This document shows, piece by piece, positions 10,122 to 22,626 of a stretch of 40,624 nt of DNA. The translations under genes and the position numbers were made by a program. The notes under the pieces were generated by a model. It was not told the origin of the DNA and searched no databases. It worked only from the letters and a program-made list of their open reading frames with translations. Within the stretch, counting starts at the first letter, position 1. Every line of letters begins with the position of its first letter. Source of the stretch: Fragilaria crotonensis (lineage: Eukaryota > Bacillariophyta > Fragilariophyceae > Fragilariales > Fragilariaceae); the NCBI GenBank assembly GCA_022925895.1, contig JAKSYS010000581.1, positions 1 to 40,624 of the forward strand, read 5' to 3'.

Positions 10122-10346
10122 ATCTTGGTGGCTAGGACACGACATCAGGCAAGGTATGTAATCACTTCGTCGATTAGTCATGCCTTCGCAGAGTCGCCTC
10201 TTTTCTCGTCGCGAAGAAGAAGTTGCTCATGATATGGTAGCACTAATCACTGTAGCACTACTACTATAAAACAATTTGAATACAGTTCAACTGCAATCCT
10301 GTCTCTTCCAACCTCGTTTTCCATTGTCCACCTGGTCCATACTATA

Positions 10347-11088
10347 CTAAATCGAGAATTCGATCAAATATTCTTTACCCCATTGAATCTTGGCCCAGAC
10401 TCGTTCGTACAAAAACATGAGTCCGGTTTTGAAAATGGCATCGGATCCTGCGATTTTGGATGCAATGGATAGATCCTTGGCGATGAGAATGGCCATGGTG
10501 AGTGTGTTGCAAATGGCAAAGAGTCGCCACACCAGTGCCTTCATCAAGGATCGTCCCACGGCATCCGATCCGGCCTTGCGTCCCGCTTGACTCTTGTTCA
10601 TGAGCCTCTCGCCAACAAACATGGTGAAGGCTTTGGAAAAGAAATCAGACCCGACAATCGACAGGGCTGTGATTAAGGATCCTGAGAATTGGAAGGAAGT
10701 TACAAACGTGACGGATCCAGCAATGATGCGCCACATGAAGGCCTTGACGATGGATCGGAGTGTCGTTTCCGAAGGATCCTCCGGGAGGAGTTTTAGCTTG
10801 AGGCCATTGAGGTATTCTTGTTTCTTGCTTTCCAATGCGATGAGAGTGGTCTCGGCTAGATTGGCAGTTGCCAGAGCGGCCTTTTTCTTGTTGAGAATCG
10901 CTTGCTTCTTCTCAATTTCTTTCAAAACTGCGTCCGTCAAGGCTGGATTGTCACCATTGGTGGCGGCGACCATGAAGAGAGCGCTCCGACTAGGGCCGTT
11001 GGTCGCTGTCGGAATGTGATGAATTGCTTGTGGCTGTGTAGGACAATGCCGGTACTGCGACCGACAGCATGAAGGCAATGTATTTCAT
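10347..11088 (-). CDS. Tandem DUF2061 membrane protein, likely plastid or ER targeted
   Basis: The C-terminal part holds two DUF2061 units, VKAFMWRIIAGSVTF...GSDFFSKAFTMFVGERLMNK and MKALVWRLFAICNTLTM...GSDAIFKTGLMFLYERVW. Each has two hydrophobic helices and the family's WR and GS/E-R positions. A predicted coiled coil of about 45 residues precedes them. DUF2061 proteins are small membrane proteins of unknown function. The open frame has no ATG before MVAATNGDN (ATG at 10975). An ATG at 11088 opens a signal-peptide-like stretch (MKYIAFMLSVAVPA) in a neighbouring frame. A 55 nt intron at 10990-11044, ending CCCTAG, would join them as ...VPA-F-RSALFM, resembling a diatom plastid presequence. 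Its donor (GTCCTA) is weak, and a one-base sequence error would also reconcile the frames. Confidence 0.7.
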
Positions 11089-11650
11089 TCTGAATCAAGG
11101 TTGATCAAGGCGGATAATGTATGTATGTGATTTGTCTGTGGTGCCAGGTAGACTTCGGGGATAGTCACCATCAAGAATAGTGAACACTCAAGTGGTGTAT
11201 CAACTATATCGAGAGAGGTTTCGGAACTTGATGTCCAACAGTTGCCCGCCAAAGTTTTCGGGTCACAACTTGGATGGCTGAGCAGCCAAGACGCCAAGGT
11301 TGGGGCAGATTTCTTCGAATCATTTAGCTCTATCGTTTTGGAAGAGACCGAATCAATGGTGAGATTCGGAGCACGTCTGGATTCTCTTACATCCTCTATG
11401 TGATTGCTGTTTTCATGTACTCCGATCACATGCAAGTATTAAGTCTCTAAGTTTATATTAACTGTTTAATAACTTTCCCAACATCCAAGGAGACTTACCA
11501 TTGTCATCACAGATTCGTATTCCGAATTCCGAACTATTACGCTTCTACTGGAGTAATACAGTAGTAGCGTACAAATACAGTACCTAATTCTTGTACAGTA
11601 CTAGGTACTCGTCTAATGGCTTACCTTGATCCTTGATCCTTGATTTGCGA
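11089..11650. other. Intergenic upstream of the DUF2061 gene
   Basis: This should carry the minus-strand promoter of the DUF2061 gene. A 116-codon minus-strand ORF (11085-11435) runs through it, but it has no recognisable motif and is probably chance. A triple CCTTGAT repeat lies at about 11629-11647, next to the TA insertion site of the transposon. Confidence 0.4.
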
Positions 11651-11652
11651 TA

Positions 11653-11681
11653 CCAGTTAAAAAGGGCTTAGAACCTATAAA
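11653..11681 (+). repeat. Left terminal inverted repeat of the pogo-like element
   Basis: Exact reverse complement of 24395-24423; preceded by the target dinucleotide TA (11651-11652). Confidence 0.95.
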
Positions 11682-12205
11682 TTAACGCATTTTTCGACTC
11701 GCAGTATCATTCTCAAAACGCGTCGTATTCATTTTCAGCTCACTTACGAACTCTTATGTTGCTCCTTTTACACACCAAAAGTTAATCAATTAAGTACTGG
11801 ACAAGGCAGTTGTCATTTTATTCAGCTTCTTAGTGGCCTCATTCTCCGTGTGATTGGTTCTAAGCCATACATAAGATTTTACTCATACATGAAGTATAAT
11901 TTATATCTTGGCGGGAATTTTTTTCACGCATTCGCCGAATGATCCCGGATCTCAATTTTTACTGCTACGCTCCTTCTGTTGTTGATTTTGTACTAACCTT
12001 GAACTTGCAAATTTTCCAAGCGGTGCTGGTATCATGGTACCAGAGTCACATTGATTTCACGTGGATGATGAGCGGCACATGCATTCGCATATTCCACATA
12101 AAGAATTGTTCATTTGTTCATTTACAACGCTATCAATAATCGTCAATAACACTTCAATTGCTGGCGGAAGAACATTTGCTTTCTCTTCGTCATTTGTCGA
12201 CGAGC
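11682..12205. other. Left non-coding arm of the pogo-like element
   Basis: About 520 bp between the left inverted repeat and the end of the transposase gene. It is AT-rich and no gene is supported; a 66-codon plus-strand ORF at 11939-12139 has no recognisable features. Confidence 0.5.
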
Positions 12206-13878
12206 TCAGACTGCTTGCGGTGCAGTAGGTTCGTCGAGATCAGGTCGAGTGCCGGTTGAATTCAGCCGTTCGATTAGTAGGTGTCTCGTTGATGGAACAG
12301 GTAAGTCCCCTGGGCGTTTGGACCAATTCACCATAACCTTTAATTGTGACACTGTCAACTTCTCATTACTCAACTCCAACGCTCTTATTTCAGAAACTTT
12401 AATACGATTGGACCGAAATACCTGAAGTCTATTGTGGAACTGAGTCAATAGCTTCGATTGTTTCAGTTCTTCGCCTTCCTCCATGTCATCCAAAACCTCA
12501 GGACCGAGCATAAATCTCTGAGCTGCAACATGAAGTCCAGCGCTGTAACGCTTACTCTTTGATTTGATGGTTTCTTGTGCAGTCTCGACTCTCTTGAGCA
12601 TGTTCTCTTCAAAATTTATGCCATTCCTTGCATCATCGCGAACTTTATACTCCAAGAGTGAAGTCATGATCGTTCCTGCCAGGCCTCGTGACAAGTTCAA
12701 TTGTTCTGCCACCACCACCGATTGCGATGCTGAAACTCCTGTCTCAGAGCAGCTCATGGTGTTGTCATTGTCCCCATGCTCCTCGTGCGATTGTTGTTGC
12801 TGTGTGGCGGCAATCTCAGGGTGTAGTAAGCAATTATAATTAAGTGGCCCCCATCCTCGCTCTGCAATGGCTTTCAAATTTGAACGGACGCAGGCAAAGG
12901 AATCTGCCCACGCTTGAGCAACAAGGTAAACCACATCCTTTTGTTGATTGCAAACTCAGCTTGTGCTAACTCCTTCCGTGCCAGCAGTTCCTTTATACCG
13001 AGTCAAAGCCATCTTGAAACAGCCGTTCTGCTCGGTCGAATCTCCGACTTGCCAATAGCTTGTGCCATATGGCACACCAATACAAGCATTCCACTTTGTG
13101 GTTGGATCATTAACGTATCTGAGAAACTTCAAGTCAAAGCGACTGCCGTGTCCATCAAGCAAGAGAAATGGAGGAACTCCGTCAGAGCGATCAAACAGTT
13201 CCATCTTATCCATCACTTTCAGCATGTCGACGAGGAGATCGGCTGTGATGCTGCCATTCTCAGAACAGCAGCAGAAAGTCGGAACATCTTTGCCACGAAA
13301 CCTACACACTGGCCCCATTGGATATCGCTTGTTGATGCCTCCAGAGTTTTGTCTCTTATCTTTCTTCTCTCCGATCCAGGGAGCTGACGCGTTCAATCCA
13401 AGCACCCAACTTGGACACATTTTCATGGCCTCGAATATGATTGCACACATGACAGGCTCGCCTGTTGCAGCGGTGAATCCCATCACTGTGAAGTGTGAGT
13501 CTTTTGTTGCTGCTTTAATTTGTGGTCGTCCAGCTGCTTCACACAAGAATTTCTCACCACCAACGTTGCCATCTTTTGTCGTTGATGTATTTGATCCAAC
13601 TTCATCAACGAAGACAAGCTTGTGAGGGCACTGCATCATATATTCTGTTGGGAGACCATATGCTTCAGCTTTGTGTTCAACTATCTCGCCACTCTTATCG
13701 AGCAATACCTTTTTTTTTAGCATTGATGCTATGCCCGTTTCCGCCATTGCTTTGTACACCTCCTTATACATAACAAGAAAGTTAGCGTAAGTGCACCATT
13801 CGGCTCTCTTCACCTCAAATTTCACGCATCGCTTGCTTCTAATGATATGCTCGTTTCTCTTCAAAAAAAGGAATTCCA
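12206..13878 (-). pseudogene. pogo-like DDE transposase, C-terminal part
   Basis: Reading down from 13878, the protein resumes exactly where the N-terminal piece stops at the LINE insertion (...GYWNSF then LKRNEHIIRSKRC). It contains the catalytic core: Asp in LVFVDEVGSN (codon 13604-13606), Asp in FLLLDGHGSRF about 150 residues later, and Asp in YWQVGDSTEQNG 38 residues after that. This gives a DDD pattern like the DDE_1 fold. A C-terminal tail (12934-12206) has acidic low complexity, then a SAP-like stretch (LTVSQLKVMVNWSKR). Two single-base frameshifts lie at about 12955-12995 and 12920-12940. Codons above 13878 in this frame come from the LINE and are not transposase. Confidence 0.85.
13865..13878. 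repeat. LINE target-site duplication, left
   Basis: AAAAAGGAATTCCA, identical to 22743-22756. The transposase reading frame continues across one copy once the LINE is excluded. Confidence 0.9.
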
Positions 13879-13969
13879 CACAATTTCTAGTATCTAGTTT
13901 TTGCAACTACGTTCCGTCCGTCGTCCGTTCCCAGTACACCACCTACGAAGCCTCTCTCTAAGTGACACC

Positions 13970-14008
13970 ATGTCCGAAGGAGCGGCATCTTCCCCTTTTC
14001 CACCATGA
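13970..14008 (+). other. Short uORF overlapping the ORF1 start
   Basis: A 12-codon ORF (MSEGAASSPFPP) ends in TGA at 14006-14008, overlapping the ORF1 ATG at 14005-14007 as ATGA. It is either a regulatory upstream ORF or the original N-terminus of ORF1, separated by a frameshift. Confidence 0.4.
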
Positions 14009-16916
14009 CATCCCTCCCTCCAGACGAAGACCCCATCTTTGGATTCCGCATCTCAAAGTGGTTCGAACCGTCTGAGTTTACTCCAAATCCGCCTGAAACC
14101 AGTGAAGAACGCTACAAACGTCTTCATGACGAAGCAGAATACCGCCATTCTACTAATCAAACCCTCTGGCATCGATACGCCACACTCGGAAGATATGTTG
14201 TTGACGGCAATACCTTTGATCTCATCTGCAAGGAATATGAAGACAATCCGATCCGTCTTCATCTCGTCATCTGGTTCCAATACATGTACCATGTAGATCG
14301 AAAAATGGACATCCCGGACAAACTTGATGACTGGGCGACAAAACGCTCCCAAGCCTACTTGGCGATTCATGCACCTGGCGCCCTTCATTTGGACACTTTC
14401 AAAGTATCTTGGAAGAATTTTTCAAATACGAAACCAGTATTCAATCCGTGGAAAACTGTGGGCTCCAAATCTCGTCAGAAAACCAAGCAGAAGTCTATTA
14501 CTATATCGGCGAACATTCCTAAAGCTATCCAGAAACAATCGGTCACACCAACTATTGTGGAAGAAATGGAAGAAGAAACCCAAGGGCCAGTTGAACCGCC
14601 TCTACCACCATCACAAGGAAAAATCTCCAGCCTCAGAAAACCTTGATCGACAACGACTCTACTGCTTCGTCAGACGGCAAGGTGTCAGCACTCATCCCAA
14701 ATCTAAATGTCCCGGTAAACGACGGCACAATGCGTATTACTCTCAGGTGGCATACAAAGTGGAAGTATCTCGCCTATCGAAAACTCATCTCAGATGACAG
14801 CTTCGATCTACGATCTTCTTACTGAACTTTTCAAGGACGAGGATGGTCTTCTCTACAAATGGGACGACGAGGGTATGGAGCACTTCAATTCCATCTCTAC
14901 AATGTCACCAGCTGAAGTAAGATCCTTTATATCTCCTTCGATCACAATTATTCCGAGCCAGTCGATGGTCATTGTCCCATTAAGATTTGGGTTCACGGGA
15001 AAAAATTCTTCAAGCTGGAGGAATCACCAAAGGACCAAGGCAGCTCTTGCTCGAAACAACGTTACCGTGGGTATGTCTAATTCCAAAAGCACGAGCGGGA
15101 AGTTAGTCATCGCGGGATACATTCTTTTGAAAGCTCCTCGAACTACCCATCGACTCAGGTATCTTCAAAGTCTTCGAAGCAAACTTCCAGACACGACACC
15201 AGCATTCGATATTTTACTCTACCGCCGAACACCCTTGGAACAGGATATAAACCATCTCGTGGTCCAATGTGGAGAACATCATGTACACCCGTTGAGCCAA
15301 GCTTTACTTACATCCTTAGATGGATCAGGCGCAGGTGTCTACATACCAAGATTCGCTTTTGCCAGTATGTCGAGAGAACAAGCAATGATTCTCTTCGAAA
15401 AACATGACTCGTATATTAAAGCACTTCGATTCATCCCCTCTATCTCCGATGATCAACAATCTTGATACTATTCGCACAGAACATTTTCCAGACGGGACAA
15501 CCATTGAGAGGTCAGTCAGAGATTGGGCATCTACTATCCTATCAGCCGATGGCAAGGAATCAGCACACTGTGACGTGGTCAACGGAGGTTACGACCAAAA
15601 GTCTTTTCTGTTGATGGCACCCCAGCACGAAGCTACTGTCAAGGCAGCATTTGAGGATTATCGCCGCAGAGTGTTTCCATTTACACTACGTGAGGAACGT
15701 TTCCGAGAGACAATCGGCCCCCCCTCCGTCAGTCATACATGTAGATCTAAAAGTCCGGGCAAATCTTCAATTCGTTGACAAGCTATCATCTGTAACTACA
15801 AACTGGAAGCCATCGGATGATACATCTTACTCTGAAGCAGAAGAAGAGTCAAGCAATGTTTCTAACATCTCCCAAGAGCAACAACGACAAGAAAGCGACC
15901 GACTCAACACGGACACTGGCACTCAGAAGGACCCCAACGGAGCGAAGATGCCCCCAACCCCACTCGAGTCCTTACAACGAATGTACGAACAGCGTTCAAC
16001 TGACAATACGTTAGCATCCAGTACGTCATTGCACAGTGGATCAGACAGATCTCGCCAGTCGATGTTATCAACATCCAGCGCAAGATTCATCGAACTTGAG
16101 GCAAGGATTACCCGTCAACAAACTGACTTTGATCGAAAGGACAAGATATCTTCGGAACGTTTGTCGCAAATTGAGAGGCAGCTACACCGATTTGACGAAG
16201 TCGATACAAAACTAGACACGATGAAAAGTGATATAGACAGAAAAATCGACGGGTCGCAAAAGGCTCAGACAGCGGAAATTCAAATCATGAGTGGGCAAAT
16301 CTTAACAGTCATGGAAAAGCAAGTGGGGTTTGGAGCGTCAATAAACATTTTGAGTGACAAGATCAGCTTGCTAATGGGCCTGATTACCGAGAAGAATCAA
16401 TCAGAGAACCCAGACGACAACGTCAAACTTCGGAGATCTTCGCCAAACGCATCTCGGAGTGTTCAGCTAAACGACATAACTGCTGGAAAGGGACCATCTC
16501 AACTGAGACACACCAATGTAATGTCGCACCAAAACCCAAGACACGCGAGTGATGCCAGGGAAGAAGAAAGAAGTGTATTATCTCATCAGTCATCGGCAAC
16601 AAAATCCTCATCCACATCCTCCACCGGATCTGAAAAATTACGATCTCCAGAGAAGAAAAAGCAGCGCCCTGTCACGTTTGATAAAGACGAGGAATATGAT
16701 AATGATGAAATAGAGGATGACATCGACATGGAGGAACTACAAGAGGAACCCGAAGAAATGATTAATTACAACAGTGATACCGTCGATCAAGGGGAGGATC
16801 CCACCTCAACACTACATGACGAAACAAACACCCAACCTGATTTGGACATTATTCCTACTGATCTGGAGAGCCGATACAAAAACCAGCACTCTTCTGATCA
16901 GTGCGAAGAATCATGA
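14005..16916 (+). pseudogene. LINE ORF1 protein, frameshifted
   Basis: ORF1 of the LINE, expected to bind element RNA and package it with ORF2p. Coherent coding sequence runs in pieces: 14005-14646 (start MTSLPPDEDP, Trp/Tyr-rich), 14794-15465 (PLRFGFTGKNSSSW...), about 15440-15760, and 15760-16916. Frames change at about 14640-14790, 15440 and 15760. The last piece is hydrophilic with a likely coiled coil (RLSQIERQLHRFDEVDTKLD near 16170-16215), then Ser-rich, basic and strongly acidic stretches to the stop. No RRM or CCHC knuckle was recognised. The stop TGA (16914-16916) overlaps the ORF2 ATG. The general layout resembles the separate ORF1-like protein at 29271-30650. Confidence 0.75.
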
Positions 16917-19900
16917 TTCGAGATCTTGAAAGTGTAAGGGGGGATGAATATGATGATTCCTCTCCGATCGTCTACAGAAATCAACCGCTAAACATGTCAA
17001 CTCCACGTATTCCAATATCCAGACTTCTGCTTGTGCCAAAGGCTAGACCAGGCAGAAAATGCAGAGATACGCCCTTAGATCCATATCCGACCAAGTACTA
17101 CGGTGACGCCATTATACAGAAAAACAGCTCATCAACAAGAATTTTCTTCCACAACGTGAAAGGACTAACCTATTCTACTGCAGGAGAAGATTACCGCTAC
17201 TACTTATCATGCCTTCAAGCATACGATATAGATATAGCAGGTCTCTCAGAAACAAACACGTGTTGGTCTCACCAACATCTGGCGGCGGAGTTCCGTGCAA
17301 CTGTGCGACGCTATTATCCGCAGAACAAAGTCACGTTCGGTTGTGTTTCACCACTGATAGACAAATGTCTCGAACGAGAGTCTTATCAGTCGGGCGGAAA
17401 TCTCACACTAATAACGGGAGCCCTCGTAGCTCAGGCTACCGCATCAAAGGTTTCAGACGATCCCAAGGGGCTCGGCAGATGGAACAGCGTGACTCTGGAA
17501 GGAAAAAGCGACTCGAGAATTTCTATTATTACGGCATATCGATCATGCCCAGGATCTATAAAAACGTCTCCAATCGGAAGCGTTTTTTCTAGAGAGTACA
17601 CATATCTCAAAGATCAAGGTCATTCATCTTTAAATCCCCGCACAGTCTTTCTTGCAGATCTCCATGAATTTATAAGGCCAATGCAAGAACAAGGAAACGC
17701 CATTATCCTTATGATGGACGCCAACGCAACAATTGAGAGTGACCAGAGGTTAGCATCCTTCATTCAATCATGTTCTCTACATGATCTTCACGCAAACGAT
17801 CCAGCCACATCTACATACATTGGTGCAGCAGCGAGGCGCATCGATTATATCTTCGGATGTCAGAAGATTCGAGAGGTTATGTCACGCTCGGGAACTTTAT
17901 CGTACTCAGAAGGCCCTCAATCCGATCACCGCGGCTTATACGTCGATCTCGAGTTAGGTTCTTATCTTCAAAGTACAAAGATGAAGATATCTCAACCAAC
18001 ACATCGTTCGCTCCAGACTGGGAATCCCGAGCTGGTATCATCTTATCATTCGAGTATGCTCCAATACTATTCGCAACATAACATGGAAAAACGCATTGAT
18101 GATCTGTTCGATAATCATCAATCTCTGTCGAGAGAGGAAGTACGTAGGATTCTGACATCTTGGGACAATGACCAAGGACGAGCTATGCTACATTCAGAAC
18201 GCCTGCTAAGACGTCCTCCAAAAAAGTACCAATGGTCTCCCACACTACGGAATGCAGCAATTGTATGTCGTTATTGGAAGTTGAGGCTTAGAGAAAGTTT
18301 GAAAGGGGAAGATTACCAATGTACGTTTGCAAGGTGGCAAGCTCAAGTTCAAGTACACGATCCGGAGTTTATCCTTCCCCATTTAGGGGAAGTCCTACCA
18401 ATAGCACGCATCCGGGAACGATTCAACCAAGCTACTCGGTTCTTTCGTAAGTGTCAACGCTCCTCGACAGATCTTCGTTTGAAAACATACCAGGATTTGC
18501 TGGACTCATACGAGGAAGACACTAATCCAAATACACAAAGTGAATCAAAAAGGAAGGCAAAGATAGTTCAGAAAACTATTTCAGGCGAGATATGCAAAAC
18601 CACCTTTCGGAACATTGGTCAAGTTGTCAAACCGTCAACATACGCCAGTATATCAAAATTACTCATTCCTCGTCGACGAGCTGACGCAAACACGCCATTG
18701 CAATCAACGGAAATCTACTCCTTTCTACAGACAACGGATCAGTCCGACTTACTATGGGAAACAATCTTGGACAGATCGGAAATCGAAAACATCTTCTCGA
18801 TTATAACAGGAATCTTTTCGTGCGGCAGCGGAATCACCATGTGGACACGGAGTCGTACATGACGCCATAACTTTTTCGAGTCTATCGCACGAAGCCTCTG
18901 AGCTCCTATCAGGAACAGTACCATCCGAATGGCATGGAGACGATGATATTCTTCGCGAGTTCCTCGCATCTTTCACGATCCCACCAACGGTAAAAGATCA
19001 CGGTGACATATTGACTGAAGTCTCAGAAGCTGATATCTGCCGAGGTTTTAAAACATGGTCGGAAACAACTTCAACGTCTCCTTCTGGCCGTCATTTAGGA
19101 CATTATAAAGCCCTCGTTCAAGAACCTACCTTGCTTCGATGTTTCAGTAGATTCATTAATATTGCGATCTCAAGAGGGATTGCAATACCAAGATGGTGCA
19201 ACGCAACAAATGTCCTAATCGAGAAGGATCCCGGCTACCCTCGGATTAACCGACTTCGAATCATTCACCTTTTTGAAGCAGATTTCAATTTCTACCTAAA
19301 ACTTCAATGGGGTCACAGGTTGGTTCGACAAGCATGCGATTTAGACCTTCTCCATTCTGGGCAACATGGATCAGTCCCCCGCCGAACATCGTTGGATCCC
19401 ATAATGCTTACACAGCTAACAACGGACTTGTGTCGCATTCTCAAACATGACTTCGCTCGATTTGACAACGACGCTTCATCATGCTACGACAGAATTATCG
19501 TGGCACTGGGGATGCTTGCAGCAAGACGCTGCGGAATGCCTACTAATGCTATTCGTCTTCATGCAGATGCTTTACAATTTATGAAGTACACTGTAAAGAC
19601 CATACACGGCATATCAGAGGAAAATTACCATGGCACAGCATATGCTCCGCTATTTGGAACAGGACAAGGAAGTGGAGCATCACCTTCCGTATGGTTGACT
19701 TTGGTGGTCATAATGCTCAATACATTGGATCGCATAGTACCGGATCGTATAAACTTCGTGCCAGTCCAAGGGAAAAGAAATCATTCAAGGCTAGTTGACG
19801 CTTTCGTAGACGACACATCACTGGGCTTTACATCAGCGGGGAACATGGACTATGATCAACTCATTCAACGCCTTCAAGACATCGCGCAGACGTGGGGAGC

Positions 19901-22626
19901 ATATTCTATTTCTCTCGGGCGGAAAACTGAATCTTTCAAAATGTTCGTGGTATGTCCTCTCTTGGGAGTGGAAAAGTGGCAGACCAACTCTTCGACCAAT
20001 CACCCCGCAAGACAAAAAGATACATCTCAAACAAGGTGACCAAACGCAAGAACTCGAGATAAGACGAACTGCTCTAACTGAATCAACAAGGATGCTGGGC
20101 GTGTATATCAACCCATTGGGTGATTTCTCCGATCATCTAGAGAACTTACGGAAAAAAAGCACATACATACGCATCACGTCTTATGTCGCCTCGTCTCACG
20201 GCAGCTCAAATACGCATTTTCCATAGGTCCATATACATACCATCAATGCGCTACAGTTTACCAGTCCTGGCAGTGGATGAAGAAGAACTTGCAACAGTAC
20301 AATCACGAGTGGTACAGGTAATGTTACAACGAATGCATGTTAGTAGCACGATACCGACTTCGATCCGTCACGGACCGCTTGAACTCGGCGGACTCGGGAT
20401 ATACGATCTTAGGACAGAAGCAGGATTGGAGGCATTGAAATTTTTTCGAAATGCGATTTACGCAGATTCGGAAGTGGGAAATCTGCTTCGAATTAACCTG
20501 CAATACTCCCAACTGGAATCGGGCATCGGAGAACCAATATTAACACATCCGAACATATGTCTGCCATACCTCACGCCGTCATGGATATTGTCTCTTCGAC
20601 AATACCTATCATGCCACAACATGACAGTGACTATCACCGACTCCTACACCGTACCTCTTCAGAGTGGCCTCGATCAGTACATTATGCAACGTGAACACCT
20701 TCAACGATACACGCCGAGGCAGCAACGCGACTTAAATTTGGTAAGATTGTATTTACAAGTCACAACATTATCGGAGATGTCAGATCCGGAACGTCAGCAA
20801 GCAATCCATCTGGATTACCTTGACGCAAAACGGCCCGTCAATTGGATAAGTGATCCTCGATGGCCTCGACAACCAAACATATCGGCGTCACAACGTCGCT
20901 TATGGAAAAGATATATCACGTCTGTTTTTCTTCGCTACATTCCCTACTGGAAGGTCTCACCTTCACATCATCAAGACAAAAGTATCGGACCATCGGCAAC
21001 TCAAGATTCTATACCTACGTCTTTCGCGTCGCTCCAAGAGTACCTACGTACGTTACCAAGGACTCAACGTCGATTAATTTCGGACTGGACGCAACACGCA
21101 TCAGACCTGCAAGTATGGAGAGCCATGCGATCTCGAGAAAAACTACACTTGGCAACCGATGGAGGACTACTTGGATCATCAAGTACTCACGGTTGGGTTT
21201 TAGCTACAAGCAAACTCGTTCTTTTTACTGGAGCAGGCCCAGTTGATGGTCCTTTTGATTTAGCATCATCAACTAGGAGTGAACTCGGCGGGCTAGCAGC
21301 ATCTCTCGTGTTCATCGTGGCCATCTCTCGACATTGGGGACTGCGCCATAATGCATCATTCAAATGGTACGCTGACAGCAAGGCAGCAATTTCGAGGGTT
21401 AACAAATTTGCTCGTTCACAAAAACACGCCACAAGAATGCCATATGATGCAGACCTTTTATCTCTTATACGAAGCCTGCTCAAAGAACTTCGACGTCCAT
21501 TCAAACCGCTATGGGTGAAAGGTCATCAGGATAAAACACGGTCATACGACACCCTACCCCGTTCAGTACGAATGAATATCGACGCTGACGTTCTGGCCAC
21601 GCAATATCGCACTCACGGGCGTTTTCAATCATCACAGTCTGTGGATCATCAGCAGTGCCAACAAGTCTCCTTCACCATTAACGGTCGACGTATAAACAGT
21701 CACTTTGACGAAAGTATAAGGTACCATATTAATGGATACCACTTGAGACGATACTTACAGCATAAGAACTCTTGGAGTGACGAAACCTGGAATGAAATTG
21801 ACCTCGCTACGTTTGGAAAATCTTTTTGTCGATTAAGCCCAACAAAGCAGGTCCGACAAACAAAATTTGTACATGGCTATCTCCCGATCGGAACGAGAAG
21901 GTACAAGCAGGCTCGGATAAAGGATGAGAAACTGAAAGTGTGTCCGTGTTGCAAACTCCACGAGGAAACGGAAACGCATCTTCTCAGGTGTTCAAAAAAT
22001 CCAGCTCAAGCATCGAGTTTACGTGAACTAGCTCGCTGTATTCACGGAGGAGATACTCACGCGGTGAAGTACTTGATCTCTGGGGCAATCCGACACTGGT
22101 CGACACAGGATGATCCGTATAACCCTGACATATCCGAATATCCGTCACATCTGCATTCATTAATAACTTCCGCACTTGATTCACAAGCAAAGATTGGTTG
22201 GGAACAGATGATGAAGGGTTTTCTAAGCACGACGTGGCGAACGCTCGCATCAAAGGATATGTTTGCTGAAAAGCCGACAAATGATGATCGACAAGGAGAA
22301 TCTACGATTAAGACAACAATGAAAGGATTAGCAGAGCATTTTCACGGCTTTGGGAGGCACGCAACAAAGTCCTACACGATACAAAGGATGAGGAAATGCG
22401 CGATGTCAGATCGATGGAAATCGCAGAAATCAAGTATTACTTCAGTCGACCTCATTTGCTTCGTTTCGACGATCGACACTATTGTGAAGGTTCTTTGGCA
22501 AAACTGTTGAATGGACGATCATCTAATAGACGCAGGTGGTTACGACGAGTGAAGACATCAATTGAGATTCAGAAGGTACAAGGATCGCGACAAACACGAA
22601 TCACTTCATTTTTCAGTCCCACATGA
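16913..22626 (+). pseudogene. LINE ORF2: endonuclease, RT, RNase H, CCHC, PIP-like tail
   Basis: The APE-type endonuclease shows FFHNVKGL (Asn), AGLSETNTCW (catalytic Glu), MMDANAT, RRIDYIFG and QSDHRGLY (catalytic His). The reverse transcriptase shows TSPSGRHLGHYKAL, FDNDASSCYDR (motif A), TGQGSGASPS and AFVDDTS (FVDD at about 19803-19814). RNase H shows LATDGGLLG, TRSELGGLAA, YADSKAAI and WVKGHQDK. A zinc knuckle follows, CPCCKLHEETETHLLRC. Frames change at about 18840 (endonuclease to RT), 19905, 20190 and 22335. The true C-terminus is read in the last frame to TGA 22624-22626 and ends QTRITSFFSPT. The ATG at 16913 is chosen because it overlaps the ORF1 stop; earlier in-frame codons lack ATG. 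Confidence 0.85.

Noticed and set aside
11085-11435. 116-codon minus-strand ORF upstream of the DUF2061 gene
   Set aside because: No recognisable motif and it fills the expected promoter region.
12564-12839. Plus-strand Ser/Cys-rich ORFs in the transposase regions (also at 13062-13625 and 23583-23783)
   Set aside because: Antisense shadows of the transposase, whose catalytic motifs are on the minus strand.
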